From: a virus
IMG/VR virus record: IMGVR_UViG_3300036884_000006
Location: 1 to 23,247 of that record
DNA length: 23,247 nucleotides
Reading direction: 5' to 3' (one strand)
Both the position numbers and the translations under genes were made by a program. How positions within the stretch are numbered: the first letter of the stretch is position 1; every line of letters begins with the position of its first letter. The notes under the pieces were generated by a model. That model searched no databases. It saw only the letters and a program-made list of their open reading frames with translations, and was not told where the DNA came from. Shown one piece after another: positions 1-9,549 of the stretch.

Positions 1-511
1 CGTCACCCTGCAATTTCTCGTCAGCCGTCATCCAGACATCATACAGGCCGTCCTTCTTGAGACTGCCGTGTACGCGGTCAAGTGTGTCGGCGCGGAGGTT
101 GTTCATGCCCTGCTCTGCGCTGCCATCTATGCCCCATCCGAACTTATTGACGCCACCGGAAATCTGCGCCCGAAGATAGTCTGCGGCAGACGTTCCCTTG
201 GCCTTCAGGTCTGCGTATGTGTCCTTCAGCCGTCCAAGAATCTGCTCACGAATGCCGATGTTATTGAACGCTTCCAGACGCTTGTATTCCATGTCGCGGG
301 CGAGTTCGTCTGTGACATCCCTGATTGCGTTCTTCGTGGCGTCCACACGCGACATTTGCTTCTCACGAACATATCTATCCGTGTAGGTGTTCACCTTGTC
401 CTGAATGTCTCCGAAAGAAGTTCCGCGCAGTTTGCGCATCTTCCCATCGGTCCCCTCAAACTCCACGCTGTCGAGATAGTCCTTGAGTTGGTTAAGACAG
501 CTATCAGCCAT
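1..511 (-). CDS. Large internal virion / ejection-type protein, N-terminal part (runs off left edge)
   Basis: An uninterrupted reading frame of 170 codons starts at ATG 509-511 and continues through base 1 without a stop, so only the N-terminus is present. The start overlaps the end of the preceding ejection-protein gene by 8 bases, and a GGTGG sequence lies 5 bases before the ATG. The protein begins MADSCLNQLKDYL and is rich in charged residues with a helical look; no enzymatic motif is visible in this part. Its place, directly after the gp14/gp15-like genes, is where podophages encode their largest ejection protein (T7 gp16 position). The role is inferred from position and style only. The missing C-terminal part could carry a lytic transglycosylase or another domain. 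Confidence 0.75.
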   Translation of the reverse strand, partial: MADSCLNQLKDYLDSVEFEGTDGKMRKLRGTSFGDIQDKVNTYTDRYVREKQMSRVDATKNAIRDVTDELARDMEYKRLEAFNNIGIREQILGRLKDTYADLKAKGTSAADYLRAQISGGVNKFGWGIDGSAEQGMNNLRADTLDRVHGSLKKDGLYDVWMTADEKLQGD

Positions 512-2087
512 TGGAACCACCAAGGAAACAGGTCATAAACTGCTTGAGGCCCTTGATGACCTCTTGATTCTCGCGGTTGGCGTTCTCAATCTCCGCGACT
601 TCAGGAGTGTACTTCTCGTTGTCCAAAAGTTCCTTTGCCCTTTCGTCTAGTTCGTTCACTGCATCAGAGCGCACGGCGTCCACGGGAGGCGACTCCTTCA
701 TGTCCGTGTCACGCGCCTGTATCTTTGCTTCTTCGGTGGACGGGATTGGTTTTGCAGCTTCCTGTGCGGCATCGGTAAGACGCTGCTTGCGTGTGGCGTC
801 ATCAAGTATTCCGCCCTCAAGGGCGGACTCCGCGATGTCTTTCCCTGTAGCATCACGGAACGCAGAGTGCCACTCATCGGAACCGGGTACGAGAGATCCT
901 AGACGTTGCGCGAATTGTTCACGCCCCGGTTGCTGGTGTGCCTCAAGCCAGGCCTGATAGTACATTTCCTCGGAGGCAACACCGCCCGATGTCGGGTCAA
1001 TCGTCCCGCCGTGTTCCGTTGGCTCTATCGTGTGCGTGTCGCTGGGATGGTCGGCAAGCCATTGCTGATAATTTGATTCGTCCCATGCGCTTCGGTCAGT
1101 TTCAAGCGCATTTCCGAACATATCACGGTTAATGTCGTGGTCGAGAAGCGGCGTAATTTCTACAGGCTTCCCCTCAGCCATCTGCCCTGCGGCAACCTGC
1201 AAAGCTTCTGCCTTCGCTTCGGGCGACATGCGCTCGGCCATCATCTTCGCCGCCGCAGCAACGCGCCCGGTCAGCTTGTCCATGACGGCCCCGCCGCCCA
1301 TGTGCATGATAGACATGAACCCGGAAGCACCTATAAGGCTTTCATGGATAGCGTCATTGACGGTGTACTCGCGCCCCACGCCTTCTGACGTAGCGGCCTT
1401 AAATGCGCTTATGGGCGCCTGCATCGCAAGGCCCTCGGCAGCACCAGCAACGCCACGGAAGGCGGTGCGTGACAGGCCACCAGCGATTCCAGCCGCGCCG
1501 AACTCACCAACGGCCTCTGCCGTTGCGGGGGTCATCATCTTCAATGCTGACAGGCCACGGGCGACTGCGGCTTCCCCGGCCACGCCGCCAGCAAAGTACA
1601 TGGACGCTACGTTCACTGGGTCAAGCAACATCGCTGCAGTATCTACGCCCCACCGGGCGACAGACCGCAGAGTGCCGTCATTCTGCGCGTCTTGCAGCGT
1701 AGCCTTCTGGATGGACTGCTGCGTGTAGTTGTCGGACATGCGTTTGGCGACATCCTCCGGCAAGTCCTGGGAGAACGTGACGCCATTTCCGTAGCGGTCA
1801 GGCTTGACCCCATACCGCTCATTGGCGTCCTTTGCGGATATTACCGTCGATTGACCAAGGCCGGGGTCATCCCCGATCTGGCGCATCTGACCAGGGTTCA
1901 GTGGATCGGCCTTGTCGTAAGCGTTCTTCGCCCAATCGACGGCCCATTTCATCGTGCCAAACCAATCAGCGGTATCCAAAAGCGACGGAGAGGGCGGCGC
2001 ACCGTGGGCATGGTAGTCGCTCATCAACCCCGCAGTTGGGTCAGGCTGGTCGTAGTTGAAGTTGAGATTAGTCGGAATAGCTGGCAT
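504..2087 (-). CDS. Internal virion protein (ejection protein, gp16-like N-terminal region)
   Basis: A 527-residue protein, probably part of the internal core that is ejected with the DNA to form a channel across the cell envelope. The middle (about residues 130-290) alternates hydrophobic Ala/Gly-rich segments with the motif LLDPVNVAS and a stretch containing GREYTVNDAIHESLIGASG. That pattern is typical of internal virion proteins of T7-like phages, which often have DPVN and YT..DA motifs. The C-terminal third is charged and probably helical. I placed the start at ATG 2085-2087 because AGGA sits 5 bases upstream. The frame is open further, to ATG 2132, but that codon has no ribosome binding site and would overlap the upstream gene by 65 bases. 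ATG 2093 is a possible alternative. The gene overlaps both neighbours slightly. Confidence 0.72.
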   Translation of the reverse strand: MPAIPTNLNFNYDQPDPTAGLMSDYHAHGAPPSPSLLDTADWFGTMKWAVDWAKNAYDKADPLNPGQMRQIGDDPGLGQSTVISAKDANERYGVKPDRYGNGVTFSQDLPEDVAKRMSDNYTQQSIQKATLQDAQNDGTLRSVARWGVDTAAMLLDPVNVASMYFAGGVAGEAAVARGLSALKMMTPATAEAVGEFGAAGIAGGLSRTAFRGVAGAAEGLAMQAPISAFKAATSEGVGREYTVNDAIHESLIGASGFMSIMHMGGGAVMDKLTGRVAAAAKMMAERMSPEAKAEALQVAAGQMAEGKPVEITPLLDHDINRDMFGNALETDRSAWDESNYQQWLADHPSDTHTIEPTEHGGTIDPTSGGVASEEMYYQAWLEAHQQPGREQFAQRLGSLVPGSDEWHSAFRDATGKDIAESALEGGILDDATRKQRLTDAAQEAAKPIPSTEEAKIQARDTDMKESPPVDAVRSDAVNELDERAKELLDNEKYTPEVAEIENANRENQEVIKGLKQFMTCFLGGSNG

Positions 2088-4173
2088 TGGCATCCTGCGG
2101 CTTGGCAACCCTTGCGGCAGCGTTGAAGTCATTCATACTGAACGTAACACCCCGTCCGCGTTTGTCGCGCAGGGGGTCGCCGTTCACATAGACTGCAAGC
2201 AGATTCGGGTTGTCCTTGACGTTGCGGAACTCGGCCTGCTGCAAATAGGCGGCTGCACGGTTATTGTAGACGGCCTGCTCATTCGTGGTGGTCGGTGCGG
2301 GGAGATAACGGCTCATATCAAGATCGGAAACCTTGAGTCCGCCAATAAGGTCTGGTGCGTACTGGCGCACCATGTTCCCGTATCCAGATGGTACGATTGT
2401 CTTGGGCGAGAGGACTTCATACTTGCTTGAGAACTGCTTGAGTGCATCGCGGGTTGCCTCTGCCCACGGCATATTACTAGCGATATTTGCTGTTACCAGG
2501 GCGTCCAGGGCTTTGTATTCAGCCTGCCCGGTGGCTAGTCCCTGCTGACCCTGATAGGCAAGGCTGGCCTGTCTCGCGCTGAATGTCGGGTCGTTCTCGA
2601 TCATCTTCTGTATGCTTTTTTGCGTCCCACCATCCATAGACTCTTTCATGAGGTCATACGTGGGCTTCTTGCCGTCCTTGCTGATTGTCGTAACCTGCAA
2701 GTATTTCTGCTGCGCGTCCGGGTCAAAGTTGTCGATGGCGAAGTTCATCCCTGCGGGTACGCCGATATTCTGCATGGATTTCCTGACAGCACCTGCGTTG
2801 GGACCAGCGTTCTGGTATAACTGCGACAGGAACTGTAAAGGATTACCTGACTGTTGCGCCTGCTGCCATAACTGCTGCGCCTGTGGCGTGGTGAGCGCAC
2901 TACGCTGTTCGGATGGTATCCCCATCGCAGCCTGTGTCGCCAACTGCTTCCCGACAAGTCCAAAGGTATCCGGTGCGCCATTGGAGCGATGCGGGATGAT
3001 ATTCATTTCCGGGTATAGGAGCGCGACACCATCTGCTGCATTGCGCCCAGTGGTGTTCTGAAACACTCCCTGGATATGGTTGTACGTATCAACGAATGTC
3101 TGACCACTAATCATCCCCATTGTGTCGCCAGTTATGGGATGCTTATCGCGCAGGGCTTGTGCGCTTGCGTGGTCGCCCGACTGATCGAATAGCGCGGCCT
3201 GTACGGCATCCCTGGAGGCGGCGAACTGCACAACCTGCGCACCGTTGGACTTTGTGGGAACGGGGCCAGGCATTGCCAGGTACTTGTCGTATTGTCCCGA
3301 ATTGTAGGCCATAGACGCAGCCATCATCCGGTTATTATTTTCGACTCCAACCTTCATTTCGTCCATCATTTTGTATTGATTGATTTCTCTATCAGCAGAA
3401 GCCAGCGCACCGGGGGAGAGTGCAGACGAACCATCTTGCAAGGTCATTCCACGAAGTCCACGTGCAACAGACTCGGCGGCTTTCGTTCCTCCGTGGTCAA
3501 GTGCCTGCATGACCTGGGCATGGGCAACAGGAGATAGCAACTGACGAACAATACCGTTGGCATATGCGGCCTGCTCTTCCGGGGCAACGCCCTGCGCTAT
3601 TGCATACTGCCTTGCAGCATCGTCAAGTCTGTCCTTGTGGTACGTGATTGCCTGTGGGCCATCTGCGGCGGCGTCATCGGCAATCTGGCTCATCCCGGCC
3701 AGCATTCCCTTCTTGTGCGCCTCAACGGTCTGGTACGCAGCGTGGGAGCCAAGCTGCTCATTGACCATGACTATATTGCGCGTAGCCATGCCCTCAAACA
3801 TTTTACGTTCCATCTCGGACTGTGAGTTGGCAGCGTACTGGTTGTAAATGTCAGCGATCTTTTGCTGTGTAGCGGGGAGCGCAGCTTGCGCGTCTGTCCC
3901 TTGTAACTGCGAAAACGAGTTCTTAATGTCGGAAATGTCTTTCGACATCTTCACCCAATTTTGGGTGGCATTAGTCTCATTTGTCATGCTTTGCAAGGTA
4001 GATGCGACTTTCTGAATCGCATCGGTCCCGGCGTCAATCTTCTGTGAGCCGCCCTGTAACGCCGCACCTATCTGCCCACCGAACTCGGACGGGTCGGCGG
4101 ATACACCGGAGTACACGCCACTCGGCGCACCCTGCGCGGCAACATCGGGAACTGGACTGTATGGCAATCTCAT
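2068..4173 (-). CDS. Internal virion protein, gp15-like
   Basis: A 701-residue protein, close to the size of T7 gp15 (about 750), in the expected order after the gp14-like gene. It is mostly Gln/Ala/Ser/Asp-rich and predicted helical throughout, with no signal peptide or obvious TM segment, as expected for a soluble core component packaged in the head and ejected with the DNA. The N-terminus (MRLPYSPVPDVAAQGAP) is a proline-rich lead-in often seen in this family. AGGTG lies 6 bases before the ATG, and the previous gene stops 9 bases earlier. The gp15-like name rests on size, composition and synteny; no catalytic motif supports it. Confidence 0.72.
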   Translation of the reverse strand: MRLPYSPVPDVAAQGAPSGVYSGVSADPSEFGGQIGAALQGGSQKIDAGTDAIQKVASTLQSMTNETNATQNWVKMSKDISDIKNSFSQLQGTDAQAALPATQQKIADIYNQYAANSQSEMERKMFEGMATRNIVMVNEQLGSHAAYQTVEAHKKGMLAGMSQIADDAAADGPQAITYHKDRLDDAARQYAIAQGVAPEEQAAYANGIVRQLLSPVAHAQVMQALDHGGTKAAESVARGLRGMTLQDGSSALSPGALASADREINQYKMMDEMKVGVENNNRMMAASMAYNSGQYDKYLAMPGPVPTKSNGAQVVQFAASRDAVQAALFDQSGDHASAQALRDKHPITGDTMGMISGQTFVDTYNHIQGVFQNTTGRNAADGVALLYPEMNIIPHRSNGAPDTFGLVGKQLATQAAMGIPSEQRSALTTPQAQQLWQQAQQSGNPLQFLSQLYQNAGPNAGAVRKSMQNIGVPAGMNFAIDNFDPDAQQKYLQVTTISKDGKKPTYDLMKESMDGGTQKSIQKMIENDPTFSARQASLAYQGQQGLATGQAEYKALDALVTANIASNMPWAEATRDALKQFSSKYEVLSPKTIVPSGYGNMVRQYAPDLIGGLKVSDLDMSRYLPAPTTTNEQAVYNNRAAAYLQQAEFRNVKDNPNLLAVYVNGDPLRDKRGRGVTFSMNDFNAAARVAKPQDANASYSD

Positions 4174-4182
4174 TTATTGCAC

Positions 4183-4905
4183 CTACTGCACAAGTTTCTT
4201 GGTCTGAAGTTGCCACATGCCAGCGTTGCCCGCCACGGAGGCAGCGCCGCCAAGGAGAGACATGGCAGAAGATATATTCGCAGCGGATACGGCATCATCG
4301 GCTTTCTGCCCGTAAAGGTCGGCCTGCTGCTGGAAGGAGTTGGCCTGTGATTCACTCGCGTAGACATTCTTCTGCGTGTTGGATTTAAGCGTGAGGGCGT
4401 TGAGTTCGCCAAGGGCGGCTGCGCTGGACTTCACATCCACGTTACTGCCACTATTGACATCGAGTCCGTTCGCACCCTGCTGCGCTGCGATTGCCCCAGC
4501 CGTGGCGCGGGTTTTCATGTTCTGGATATTGAGATTCGCTTCGCCCTGCGCGGCCTGCATCTGCGCATTGCGCTGCGCCATGAGCGCATTGTAATTCTGG
4601 ATGCCCTCGTTCGCCAACGCTGCCTTTCGTGCGGCCTCGCCCTGGTACTGTGCGCCAATGGCATTGCCAACTGCGCTCAATCCCTGGAGGCCCATTGAAA
4701 TGTCGTGCATACCTCCAGCGGACGCAACGTCGTACGTCATGCCAGGTGAAATGGCTCCAAGGATACCGGACGCTCCCCACCCTGCGCTAACCGCTGAACT
4801 GGCGGCCAGAGAACCATCTGCGGCATAGGTTACAGCCGGGAGTGTGTAACCCGTAGAACCAATTACCGAAGCGGCGGCTTCACCGATACCCATGTCAAAA
4901 CCCAT
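4183..4905 (-). CDS. Internal virion protein B, gp14-like
   Basis: A 240-residue Ala/Gly/Gln/Asn-rich protein. Residues about 65-230 look like long amphipathic helices (for example AARKAALANEGIQNYNALMA), and a hydrophobic Ala/Gly-rich segment lies near the C-terminus (SSAMSLLGGAASVAGNAG). T7 gp14 (196 residues) is a core protein that inserts into the outer membrane during DNA ejection. This protein has the same general build and lies between the gp13-like and gp15-like genes. Its start codon overlaps the stop of the gp13-like gene as TAATG, indicating translational coupling. Sequence identity to gp14 itself cannot be judged here. Confidence 0.75.
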   Translation of the reverse strand: MGFDMGIGEAAASVIGSTGYTLPAVTYAADGSLAASSAVSAGWGASGILGAISPGMTYDVASAGGMHDISMGLQGLSAVGNAIGAQYQGEAARKAALANEGIQNYNALMAQRNAQMQAAQGEANLNIQNMKTRATAGAIAAQQGANGLDVNSGSNVDVKSSAAALGELNALTLKSNTQKNVYASESQANSFQQQADLYGQKADDAVSAANISSAMSLLGGAASVAGNAGMWQLQTKKLVQ

Positions 4906-5372
4906 TACTTTCTCTCCATCGTGAACTTGCGGAACTTCGCCCTATTGGGTCCGACTTCCACAACTTCAGGGTGTACAGTGAATCCGATAAGTTGCAGAAA
5001 CTTTATTGCGGCGGCGTAATCTGCGTAGACATAGTTCTCAAGCCTTGGGAAGTATTCCAGCATCCCCCGCGCTTCAGCCTTTGCGTGGCGTATGAACGCA
5101 AGTGGTATTTTCTCAATCTCCCGCGTAGTCAGAAGCCACGGTATCCCAACGTCCGACAGGATGCCCCCGCCGAGTCCAAACATGCAGGCAAGTTTCCCAT
5201 TTACGAACGCCGTCTTTTTCCAAATGGCGCGGTCATAGGACTTGCGCACCATCTGCCGCTCTGTGAATCCAACGGAACAAACTTCCATCCGGTCATTGTC
5301 CCGCATGTTCTGCGAAAGGTCACGAATATGTCCAGGAGTAGAGTCAACAATCTGGTAGTCGCACTCACCCAT
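4905..5372 (-). CDS. Phage Gp13-family protein (T7 gp13-like, GNAT-like fold)
   Basis: A 155-residue protein from ATG 5370-5372, with GGAG six bases upstream and an 8-base overlap with the end of the tail nozzle gene. The longer open frame to 5534 would overlap the nozzle gene by 170 bases and is rejected. Recognisable features are an N-terminal D..PGHIRDLSQNMRDNDRME segment, a central FGLGGGILSDVGIPWLL block, and a C-terminal NYVYADYAAAIKFLQLIGF block. These match the T7 gp13/DUF2833 family, which has an acetyltransferase-like layout (the last block resembles the acyl-CoA binding end). T7 gp13 is needed for correct assembly of the internal core. Whether the protein acetylates anything is unknown. 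Confidence 0.85.
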   Translation of the reverse strand: MGECDYQIVDSTPGHIRDLSQNMRDNDRMEVCSVGFTERQMVRKSYDRAIWKKTAFVNGKLACMFGLGGGILSDVGIPWLLTTREIEKIPLAFIRHAKAEARGMLEYFPRLENYVYADYAAAIKFLQLIGFTVHPEVVEVGPNRAKFRKFTMERK

Positions 5373-8196
5373 TAGAATCTCCCACCACGACCTCGGGGAT
5401 AACGGCGAGGACGTTGCATGGCATGGGGTAGTCCTGCTGAATGCACACCTGTCCCGGTTTTGTCCATAGGGGTGTAATGTTGATGAGCTTGTCTCCCGTG
5501 AACAAAGGAATTGGTTGACCAGCGAGGATGTCATTGCCCCGGTCCTTGAACTCCGTCACGGTGTCGAAAGTCTGTCCGACCTTGATACCCCGACTTGCCT
5601 CAACGCGTACAGTCACCGAGTAGATATTCTTGCGCTTGCCTTGGATGGTGCTGCCACCAGCTTGCGGGGAGTCGAGATAAAGCGTCTGCAACTGCGCCTG
5701 GAACGGCAAGCCAACCGTGATAGCCGTTGCGGGGGTGGCTAGCGTCACAGACCCACCAGAAACTATCTGGCTTGGTGCTACGCTGCCATCTGCGAGAATG
5801 GCGACTGTGCATCCCTCAAGATGCCCAAGGCCCGTCACAACCGAAACTGGAGTGGTTTGCGTCCATGCCCCGGTGGGGAACGGGACGGGATTGTTGTTCG
5901 GGTCATTCGGTATGGTATCGGTAATCGGCTGCGATAACGTCACAGAAACGCTTGTGCTGCTGCTGTAGGAAGTAATCGTACCGATACCACCACCAGCGCG
6001 GATAACGTCACCCACGTTTCCGGACGAGAATACTCCAGCACTCGCCACGACGCTTGCCGAAGTGGAAGCCGAAGAGAATGTCAGGGTCGCAGCGGGAGTG
6101 TTCTGCGGGTAGCTCAATCCCGCATCGACGCACCACACGGACTCAACGTCCGTCCAGATGCGGTTGTCCATGCGCTCAACGTAGTAATACCAGTTTCCGT
6201 TGACCTTACGCTGGACAACGCAATACAGCGCATTTACCGGGGGTTCGCTGACCGTACACACGGACTTGAAAAGGCCGAAGGTGTCATGCCGCGCCCAGGC
6301 GTAAATGTCCTGTTCCTTGAGATACGTGAACGACAGGAGTACGCCGTCATCACGGACGCACCAGACAATCTTGTACGGCTCTTCGCACCAGGCCCATTGG
6401 AGAATCGTGTTCGTGGCGAACAGGTGATTCGACAGGACGGACATATCTGTGCCCGTGTAAATTTGCGCGTAGAAGTTGTACGACAAGTCGCGCACAACGC
6501 TACCCTTCTCCTGAACGTAGAGAATGTCATAGTTGACGGTAATCGGTGGAACCTGCGCGTTGCAGCCGTTGTAAGCCTGCGGAGTAGCAACCTGCTGCGA
6601 GGGCGTAACAGCCGTGCCATTCGCGCCGCCGCTTATCTGCCACGCACCACCACCCGTCAGGACAACCATGCCCCCCGGCATCGGAACCATCGCTTGTACG
6701 CCGTTCACCTGCTGCGCCCACGGAGTACCCTGAATGGCATCATCATCCTGTACGGGCGTCGAAACGTCGAAGTTCGCGTACTGCCCCGGCTTGCTCATCC
6801 TGTATGTGTCAGGTGCATTCGGGGTGTTGGCGAACACCTTGCGTTGCTGGAAATAGGCCACGGTGCTTGGATACGTCCCGGTGGACTTCCCGATAACAAG
6901 GATTGCCGTGGCACTCGTTCCGTCAGCCGTGAACGTTATTGTGTCGCCAGCGGCATATCCGCTGCCCCCATTCTGGACGATAACTGCGCTGACAGCACCA
7001 CCAGTGATAACTGGCAACAAAACAGCACCACTACCCGTCGAGGTCGTGATGCTGTACGTTACGCCAGTCTGCGTGTACCCGGAGCCACCAGCGGTAATAG
7101 TCACGCTGGAAATGGGGGATATGGCGAACGGGTTGCTATGGGTCGGTGGCGAATGGGTAGCGTCAGCGGTGATGTTCGTGTCCACAAACGACAGGCCATA
7201 GGCCGTGCCGATGTACGAGAACTGCGAACCAACCGGGACGGTAGAGTTGTACGCGGGGGGGGCCATGAAGATATTGTACGACGTAGACCCCGTGACGGCG
7301 GGCCAGGAAATGTTGTTGCTTCCCGATACCACGGCGATATCTACGCTGTTCGTAATCGTCCCCACGGGCGACGGGACACTCTCCTGACCGTTGGCGTCAA
7401 CCGCAGTCACACAGTAGGAGTAGCAAGTCTTGAGGCTGGCCGTGGTATTGTTCGCAGCCGTAGTGATACTGGCCGGGGCCGCAATCGTGCTAGCAAATGT
7501 GATAGCCGTCAGCGACCATGAGGCCGTCCCGGTGCGCTTCAGGTCATATGGCGGGTAACTCGGATGCACAAACGTCATCGTATCCGCAGACTGCGTGAAC
7601 TTGAGTAGCGGAAGGTCAGCGACAGCCCACGGTGTTACGAGTGTGTAGATTCGTGCTACCGTGCCACCGCTGGCATAGGCTGTGTACGAGGTCGAGTCGA
7701 TATTGCCGCCGCCCACGGGATTAGTCAGCGTGAACGTGTTGGCGGCAGAATTGGCGACAATGAAGGTCTGCCCGTTCAGTTGCGTCATGCCGGAGATTCC
7801 CGTGATATACACGGCATCCCCGTTAGAGAACCCATGAGAGTTTGACGTAATCTGGCACGGATTGGCTTTGGATGCACCAGTTATCGTCTTACTCGCTTCG
7901 ACTACATACGCGCCATTGGCGATTACCCGCATGTACAGGTTACCGAACTCAAGCGCATAACTCTGCGTACTATTGAACACAAATGGAATAAGGCGCGGTG
8001 GCAGTCCCGTTCCTGCCTGTTCGGACACGCCAATAAAGTGCGTCCCGGCCCGCGAAGCAGCACCGCCGCGATAGTTCACGAACATATTGCGCATCGTGGC
8101 TGCGCCAGTGCGGTACTTCGCCAGGTCAACACGCCCGTACAAAGACGGCGAGAGTTCACCGGACGCGAAGCTAGGCTGGATAAGCGATATGGTCAT
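5365..8196 (-). CDS. Tail nozzle / tail tubular protein B-like protein
   Basis: A 943-residue protein, the distal tail tube (nozzle) of podoviruses, T7 gp12-like. The N-terminus has the family signature (PSFASGELSPSLYGRVDL, then RNMFVNYRGGAASRAGT). Residues about 100-182 match the FCCH-type beta domain often inserted in these tail proteins (ITSNSHGFSNGDAVYITG and NTFTLTNP). Residues about 240-345 form a fibronectin III-like domain (YSYCVTAVDANGQESVPSP). Residues about 363-437 hold two GGSGY-type beta repeats. After these come QQRKVFANTPNAPDTYRMS and the rest of the conserved core. It is longer than T7 gp12 (about 794), and the inserts account for the difference. GGGAG/GGAG lies 4 bases before the ATG. 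It follows the adaptor and a structural gene, as expected for tail assembly. Confidence 0.9.
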   Translation of the reverse strand: MTISLIQPSFASGELSPSLYGRVDLAKYRTGAATMRNMFVNYRGGAASRAGTHFIGVSEQAGTGLPPRLIPFVFNSTQSYALEFGNLYMRVIANGAYVVEASKTITGASKANPCQITSNSHGFSNGDAVYITGISGMTQLNGQTFIVANSAANTFTLTNPVGGGNIDSTSYTAYASGGTVARIYTLVTPWAVADLPLLKFTQSADTMTFVHPSYPPYDLKRTGTASWSLTAITFASTIAAPASITTAANNTTASLKTCYSYCVTAVDANGQESVPSPVGTITNSVDIAVVSGSNNISWPAVTGSTSYNIFMAPPAYNSTVPVGSQFSYIGTAYGLSFVDTNITADATHSPPTHSNPFAISPISSVTITAGGSGYTQTGVTYSITTSTGSGAVLLPVITGGAVSAVIVQNGGSGYAAGDTITFTADGTSATAILVIGKSTGTYPSTVAYFQQRKVFANTPNAPDTYRMSKPGQYANFDVSTPVQDDDAIQGTPWAQQVNGVQAMVPMPGGMVVLTGGGAWQISGGANGTAVTPSQQVATPQAYNGCNAQVPPITVNYDILYVQEKGSVVRDLSYNFYAQIYTGTDMSVLSNHLFATNTILQWAWCEEPYKIVWCVRDDGVLLSFTYLKEQDIYAWARHDTFGLFKSVCTVSEPPVNALYCVVQRKVNGNWYYYVERMDNRIWTDVESVWCVDAGLSYPQNTPAATLTFSSASTSASVVASAGVFSSGNVGDVIRAGGGIGTITSYSSSTSVSVTLSQPITDTIPNDPNNNPVPFPTGAWTQTTPVSVVTGLGHLEGCTVAILADGSVAPSQIVSGGSVTLATPATAITVGLPFQAQLQTLYLDSPQAGGSTIQGKRKNIYSVTVRVEASRGIKVGQTFDTVTEFKDRGNDILAGQPIPLFTGDKLINITPLWTKPGQVCIQQDYPMPCNVLAVIPEVVVGDSNG

Positions 8197-8208
8197 TGCG
8201 CTCCCGGG

Positions 8209-8811
8209 CTAGACGGCAACACCAGTGGGGGGAATCTCTTCGGTCCACTCAATTTCAATATCGAGGACAAGACCAGCCGGCACAGCCGACCCGTTCATGT
8301 TCAAGCACAACGCCTCGCCCGCATGGAGGACGCAGGACTTTACGCCACGGGCCGCACCGAACAACTCCTCGGCAATCCACGCCGAGCCGCCACCGGCGAG
8401 GGTCGGGTTGCTCATCACATAACTGCCGATTGTGCCCTGTGCCGTACCCAATCCAGTGGGGACAGCAGACCACGACAGGGTTGTCGCCTGCGGGGCCGGG
8501 TCAACGCTGTCCATCGGAGTCATCGTAACGCTGGCAGAAGTGCCACCAGTGTCGGTGGCGCTACGCTTAATGAGCAGAATCCTATTCGTAGACGCAGCGG
8601 TAGACGCACCGCTGACATTCACCCTGCTCACGCGCACAGTTCTGGTGCTTGCAGCCGGGTTGAACAACTGTACGATGTCCGAAGGGGTGGCATACGGAGC
8701 AAAGGCGGTCATGGTTGTCCTGTACGTGGGCTTCATGCCCTCATTGTTCGCATTGTCCTGTCCATACTGGTTGACGGTCGGGCTGCCAGTGGGCTGACTT
8801 GGAATAGGCAT
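8209..8811 (-). CDS. Putative virion structural protein
   Basis: A 200-residue protein between the tail adaptor and the nozzle gene. It is rich in Thr, Ser, Ala and Val with alternating hydrophobic patterns, suggesting an all-beta fold; the N-terminal 25 residues (MPIPSQPTGSPTVNQYG) look like a flexible arm. I recognise no catalytic motif, signal peptide or TM helix. AGGAG stands 9 bases upstream of the ATG, directly after the adaptor stop codon. Podophages often encode a small beta-rich protein at this place. It could be a decoration, cement or tail-accessory protein, but the sequence does not decide between these. Confidence 0.7.
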   Translation of the reverse strand: MPIPSQPTGSPTVNQYGQDNANNEGMKPTYRTTMTAFAPYATPSDIVQLFNPAASTRTVRVSRVNVSGASTAASTNRILLIKRSATDTGGTSASVTMTPMDSVDPAPQATTLSWSAVPTGLGTAQGTIGSYVMSNPTLAGGGSAWIAEELFGAARGVKSCVLHAGEALCLNMNGSAVPAGLVLDIEIEWTEEIPPTGVAV

Positions 8812-8823
8812 ATTCTCGTTCTC

Positions 8824-9543
8824 CTAAATGCCGCTGTAGGTAATGTTTCCGCTACTGCCACGGGCAGACATCCAATCCGGGGTATGGTCCGCGTTGCTGA
8901 CCAACTCCGTGCCATCGTCAATGCGGGCCTGGTCGATAATCATCTGCGCGGCCTGCATACACGCCTTGTAAAGCGCCATATCCAGCGACAATGCAGGGAC
9001 GAGTTTCGCGGAAAGCGACATAACCATCGCCTCCTGAAACTCTGCATCCCAAATGTCGGGATTGGTAATCCGCGCCGTGTAGACAAGCTGCGCCTGATAC
9101 TGATTGGTCAGGATGACGCGGGTTGGGTTGCCGGAAGCGTCCGTATCCGTAGCGATCTCAAACTTGACGGGGTGGCCGTAGTCAACGCTGACCCCGACAT
9201 TCCCGACTGCGCTCATAAGTGGAACGCTAGAAGTTTGACTCTGTGCCACGGCATTGAGGATATAGCGGCACTTGATGCAGTCGGACGGGTATCCGTACTC
9301 ATACTGCCACGGCTGCGGGATGGTCGGGTTCGTGTCAGACGCCGACTTTAACTGCGCGAGAAACGTCTGCTTCCTTGCGAAGTTCCACGTTGCGGCCCGG
9401 AGAAGGCTGTCGCGGGTGGGGTCAAAGAGAATGGCCGCAACGCTGGCCTCTGGCGAACCGTCAGACGGGCGGATGCTACTGACCGTTGACTGCGCACCAA
9501 TCGTAATTAGCGCACGGTTGACAATATCGACTTCAGAGGCCAT
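8824..9543 (-). CDS. Head-to-tail adaptor, tail tubular protein A-like
   Basis: A 239-residue protein starting MASEVDIVNRALITIGA. This is the hallmark opening of podoviral tail tubular A / gp4-type adaptors, which form a ring under the portal and anchor the nozzle. Further matches are the acidic/Pro stretch before FDPTRDSLLRAATWNFARKQ (the conserved RD.LL...WNFA motif) and YGYPSDCIKCRYI (the usual Y.YP.DC.r motif). The length agrees with the family. GAGGAG lies 9 bases before the ATG. The gene is followed by the structural and nozzle genes in the standard order for tail assembly. Confidence 0.88.
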   Translation of the reverse strand: MASEVDIVNRALITIGAQSTVSSIRPSDGSPEASVAAILFDPTRDSLLRAATWNFARKQTFLAQLKSASDTNPTIPQPWQYEYGYPSDCIKCRYILNAVAQSQTSSVPLMSAVGNVGVSVDYGHPVKFEIATDTDASGNPTRVILTNQYQAQLVYTARITNPDIWDAEFQEAMVMSLSAKLVPALSLDMALYKACMQAAQMIIDQARIDDGTELVSNADHTPDWMSARGSSGNITYSGI

Positions 9544-9549
9544 GTGCGG

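Noticed and set aside
4905-5534. 209-residue version of the gp13-like protein
   Set aside because: The extra 54 N-terminal residues are read from the nozzle gene in another frame and lack a ribosome binding site; the start at 5372 has GGAG with proper spacing.
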